From NCBI RefSeq assembly GCF_022712195.1, contig NZ_JALAGY010000084.1, positions 1 through 63,844 on the forward strand: 63,844 bases of DNA, given 5' to 3'. The first letter of the stretch is position 1; each line of letters begins with the position of its first letter. The notes below the pieces were generated by a model that was not told the DNA's origin, did not search any database, and was given only the letters and a program-made list of their open reading frames with translations. The stretch comes from Corynebacterium sp. (GTDB lineage: Bacteria > Actinomycetota > Actinomycetes > Mycobacteriales > Mycobacteriaceae). The translations under genes were made by a program, and so were the position numbers. Shown one piece after another: positions 61,252-63,844 of this stretch.

Positions 61252-62320
61252 CGCCACCGCCCGGACAGACACCGCCCGGACAGACACGGCCTCCCCCGGT
61301 TCCGACGTGCGGTCCACCCCACGCCACTCCGGACCGTTCGTCACCCCCGGGCAACGCCTGAGGTACATCGTCCTGGTCGCCGTCCTCGTCGTGGCCGCCC
61401 TCGGTTTCACCGCCGCCCACCTGAGCTACGGAAACCCCCTGGACTTCGGCACCGAGGGCTACTGGAAGATCGCGCGCATGCGGGTGGGCACCCTCATCGC
61501 GATGCTGGTCGTCGCCTTCTGCCAGGCCTTCGCGACGGTGTCGTTCCACACCGCCACGAACAACCGGATCATCACCCCGTCCATCATGGGGTTCGAGGCC
61601 CTGTACGTCGCCGTGCAGACCGCGGTGATCTTCTTCGCCGGTTCCGCCGGACTCGCGGCCTTCACCGGCACCTCCCAGTTCATCGCCCAGTCCGTGCTGA
61701 TGATCATCTTCGCCGTTGGCCTCTACACCTGGCTGCTCTCGGGAAGGTTCGGCAACATCCACGTGATGCTGCTGGTCGGTGTCGTCATCGGCGGGGGCCT
61801 CAGTGCCCTGTCGACGTTCATGCAACGGCTGCTCGAGCCCAGCGAGTTCGACATCCTCACCGCCCGCACCTTCGGCAACGTCGGCAACGCCGACACCGAC
61901 AACTTCGCCCTGGTCATCCCCGTCGTGGCGGTGACCTGCACGATCCTGTTCCTGCGCTCACGACGGCTCAACGTCGTCGCCCTCGGACGCGACACCGCCA
62001 GCAACCTCGGTGTCAACCACAGGCGCGAACTGATGCTGCTCCTGTTCCTGGTCGCGGTGCTCATGGCGATGACCACGTCCCTGGTCGGCCCCATGACCTT
62101 CCTCGGTTTCCTGGTCGCCACTCTGGCCTACCAGCTCACCGACACCTACGACCACCGGCTGATCCTGCCGGTCGCCGTCCTGGTGGGGTACATCGTGCTG
62201 TCCGGCTCGTACTTCATCATGCGCAACTTCTTCTACGCCGAGGGCGCGGTGACCATCATCATCGAACTCGTCGGCGGAAGCGTCTTCCTCTTCTTCATCA
62301 TGCGAAAGGGCCGTCTGTGA
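61241..62320 (+). CDS. FecCD-family iron/siderophore ABC permease, second subunit
   Basis: 359 aa with about nine membrane helices after a hydrophilic 40-residue head containing a duplicated ARTDT. MRVGTLIAMLVVAFCQAFATVSFHTATNNRIITPSIMGF corresponds to the BtuC signature, and MTTSLVGPMTFLGFLVATLAYQL to the coupling loop. ATG lies inside the end of the first permease gene, its own stop overlaps the ATPase start as GTGA. The pair should form a heterodimeric channel. Confidence 0.9.
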   Translation: MPDNATARTDTARTDTASPGSDVRSTPRHSGPFVTPGQRLRYIVLVAVLVVAALGFTAAHLSYGNPLDFGTEGYWKIARMRVGTLIAMLVVAFCQAFATVSFHTATNNRIITPSIMGFEALYVAVQTAVIFFAGSAGLAAFTGTSQFIAQSVLMIIFAVGLYTWLLSGRFGNIHVMLLVGVVIGGGLSALSTFMQRLLEPSEFDILTARTFGNVGNADTDNFALVIPVVAVTCTILFLRSRRLNVVALGRDTASNLGVNHRRELMLLLFLVAVLMAMTTSLVGPMTFLGFLVATLAYQLTDTYDHRLILPVAVLVGYIVLSGSYFIMRNFFYAEGAVTIIIELVGGSVFLFFIMRKGRL

Positions 62321-63072
62321 TCTCGCTCGACAACGTCTCCAAGTCCTACAGTGCCGAGACCACGATCGGCCCGGTCTCGCTGGAGATCCCCGCCGGCGGC
62401 GTCACCGCCCTCGTCGGCCCCAACGGCGCCGGCAAGTCGACCCTGCTGACCATGATCGGACGGCTGCAGAAGCCCGACACCGGCACCATCACCGTCGGCG
62501 GCATGGACGTGGCGTCCACCCCCTCCGGTGAGGTGGCGAAGCACCTGTCGATCCTGCGGCAGGAGAACCACTTCGTCACCCGGCTGACCGTCCGGCAGCT
62601 CGTCGGGTTCGGACGCTACCCCTACTCCCACGGACGACTGAACGTCGAGGACGAGAAGTACATCTCCGAGGCCATCGACTTCCTCAACCTCACCGAGTAC
62701 GAGAACCGCTACCTGGACCAGCTCTCCGGCGGCCAGCGTCAGCGCGCCTACGTGGCCATGGTCCTCGCCCAGAACACCGAGTACGTCCTGCTGGACGAAC
62801 CGTTGAACAACCTGGACATGAAGCACTCCGTCCAGATGATGAAACAGCTGCGCCGCGCCTGCGACGAACTGGGGCGCACCGTGATCATCGTCCTGCACGA
62901 CATCAACTTCGCCGCCCGCTACGCCGACCACATCTGCGCGATGACCGACGGCTCCGTCAACGTCTTCGGCACCCCGCGGGAGGTCGTCCGGGACGACGTG
63001 CTCACCGACATCTTCGGCACCGAGGTCCGTGTCCTGGAGACCGAGTTCGGCCCACTGGCCAACTACTTCTGA
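62317..63072 (+). CDS. Iron/siderophore ABC transporter ATPase
   Basis: 251 aa FepC-type ATPase. Walker A GPNGAGKST, Q loop SILRQENHFV, signature LSGGQRQRAYVAM, Walker B YVLLDEPLNNLD, switch His in IIVLHDINFAARY. GTG start overlaps the second permease stop. The C-terminus is short, with no regulatory domain. Confidence 0.93.
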   Translation: MISLDNVSKSYSAETTIGPVSLEIPAGGVTALVGPNGAGKSTLLTMIGRLQKPDTGTITVGGMDVASTPSGEVAKHLSILRQENHFVTRLTVRQLVGFGRYPYSHGRLNVEDEKYISEAIDFLNLTEYENRYLDQLSGGQRQRAYVAMVLAQNTEYVLLDEPLNNLDMKHSVQMMKQLRRACDELGRTVIIVLHDINFAARYADHICAMTDGSVNVFGTPREVVRDDVLTDIFGTEVRVLETEFGPLANYF

Positions 63073-63083
63073 CCCCCGCCGTC

Positions 63084-63844
63084 ATGACCCTCTCCCCCGA
63101 GCTGTGGCGCAGCCTCGCCGGTGTCGCCGTGCTCGTGGCGGTGGCGGTCACCGTGCTGTCGGTGACCGGGGTGCCGCACCGGTGGGGCACGGCTGCGGCG
63201 GTGGCCCGGGGGACGGTCCAGCTGGCGGTGCTCAGTGTGGTGCTCACCGGGGTCATCACCGACGCACTGTGGGTCGGCGTCGCCCTGGCCGTGATGTTCA
63301 CCGTCGCCGCGGTCACCGGCACCGTACGTCTGGGCTGGTCGCCCCACCGACTCCTGGTGGTCTCGGGTGCGATGGCAGCCGGGGTGTCCACCGTACTCGG
63401 GGTGGTCTTCCTCACCGGCGCCGTGGAGTTCTCGCCCCGCTACGTCCTGGCCGTCGGCGGGATCGTCATCGGCGGCGCCATGTCCACCGCCGCACTGGCC
63501 GGACGCCGCCTCGCACAGGCGACGCAGGAGCGGTGGCCCGAGATCGAGGGATGGCTGGCGTTAGGTGCCACCCCGCGGCAGGCCACCGCCGACATCGCGC
63601 GCTTCGCCGTCCGGGAGGCGCTGGTCCCCTCCACGGACCAGACCAAGACCACGGGGCTGGTCACCCTGCCCGGCGCGTTCGTCGGTGCGATCTTCGGCGG
63701 CGTCAGCCCGTTGGACGCCGGACGGTTCCAGGTCGTCGTCCTCGCCGGGATCATGGCTGCGGGGGCGGTCACCGCGTCGGTCGTCGCCGTCCGCCTCGCA
63801 CCGTCACTGTTCCGCCTGCAGACTCCCCCGCCGTCCCCGCAGCC
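63084..63844 (+). CDS. FetB-like ABC permease (UPF0014), 3' end cut by window edge
   Basis: The frame is open from ATG 63084 to the last base (253 codons visible). Six or seven membrane helices; GGIVIGGAMSTAALAGRRL and TTGLVTLPGAFVGAIFGGVSPLDAGRFQVVV are the conserved FetB/YbbM blocks. FetAB in E. coli is linked to iron export and oxidative-stress resistance. It starts 11 nt after the importer ATPase, so it is likely in the same iron-regulated operon. A FetA-type ATPase is not visible and may lie beyond the edge. Confidence 0.85.
   Translation, partial: MTLSPELWRSLAGVAVLVAVAVTVLSVTGVPHRWGTAAAVARGTVQLAVLSVVLTGVITDALWVGVALAVMFTVAAVTGTVRLGWSPHRLLVVSGAMAAGVSTVLGVVFLTGAVEFSPRYVLAVGGIVIGGAMSTAALAGRRLAQATQERWPEIEGWLALGATPRQATADIARFAVREALVPSTDQTKTTGLVTLPGAFVGAIFGGVSPLDAGRFQVVVLAGIMAAGAVTASVVAVRLAPSLFRLQTPPPSPQ

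Overview
The window comes from a high-GC actinobacterium of the mycolic-acid group, almost certainly Corynebacterium or a close relative. The evidence is a PcaO-type LuxR regulator and a QsuB fusion dehydratase, both known from C. glutamicum; a mycolate reductase (CmrA) next to orn; and a mycothiol-linked DsbA-fold nitroreductase next to pepN. The gene order clpP2-clpP1-tig ... rpiB-DsbA-pepN-glbO ... thioesterase-ettA-ssb ... cmrA-orn-tRNA-His parallels the M. tuberculosis order around Rv2460c-Rv2478c and Rv2509-Rv2511. No phage, insertion sequence or CRISPR array was seen.

Region 1 (1-19.9 kb) is an aromatic and hydroaromatic catabolic island. On the + strand are pcaF (cut by the left edge), pcaD, an IclR regulator, an overlapping three-gene cassette (Gfo/Idh dehydrogenase, AP-endonuclease-2-fold isomerase, KstD-like flavoprotein) and pcaO. 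On the - strand, converging on pcaO, are a quinate/shikimate set (qsuA-qsuB, qsuD) and a six-gene operon pcaH-G-B-C-pobA-pcaK. Quinate and shikimate go to protocatechuate through QsuD/QsuB. 4-Hydroxybenzoate goes to protocatechuate through PcaK/PobA. PcaGH-B-C-D-(IJ)-F then take protocatechuate to succinyl-CoA and acetyl-CoA. The function of the three-gene cassette is unknown; its position suggests another feeder route.

Region 2 (19.9-39.5 kb) is conserved housekeeping: clpP2, clpP1, tig, tRNA-Pro, tRNA-Gly, a DUF4344-type lipoprotein, pyruvate:quinone oxidoreductase, a small HTH protein, rpiB, a small acidic protein, a CsoR-box-linked small membrane protein, the nitroreductase, pepN, glbO, a hypothetical gene, a thioesterase, ettA, an AbiEi/DUF559-like protein, an SSB and a CopD-CtaG fusion.

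Region 3 (39.5-48.5 kb) holds tRNA-Arg overlapped antisense by an acyltransferase, a second acyltransferase, a DASS dicarboxylate transporter, cmrA, orn, tRNA-His, and a reductase group (Arr ADP-ribosyltransferase, saccharopine-dehydrogenase-like reductase, old-yellow-enzyme homologue).

Region 4 (48.5-58.8 kb) is mixed: a CHY zinc-finger gene divergent from a pair of paralogous four-helix membrane proteins, a RecQ-like helicase, a lipoate ligase with an N-terminal accessory domain, a cytochrome b with a long Ala/Pro-rich head, an RpiR regulator, two DUF308 membrane proteins and a luciferase-like monooxygenase.

Region 5 (58.8 kb to the end) is a DtxR-box-preceded iron/siderophore ABC importer (binding protein, two permeases, ATPase) followed by a FetB-like permease cut by the right edge. 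Many genes start 6-8 nt after a TANNNT -10 element, so leaderless transcription looks common here.
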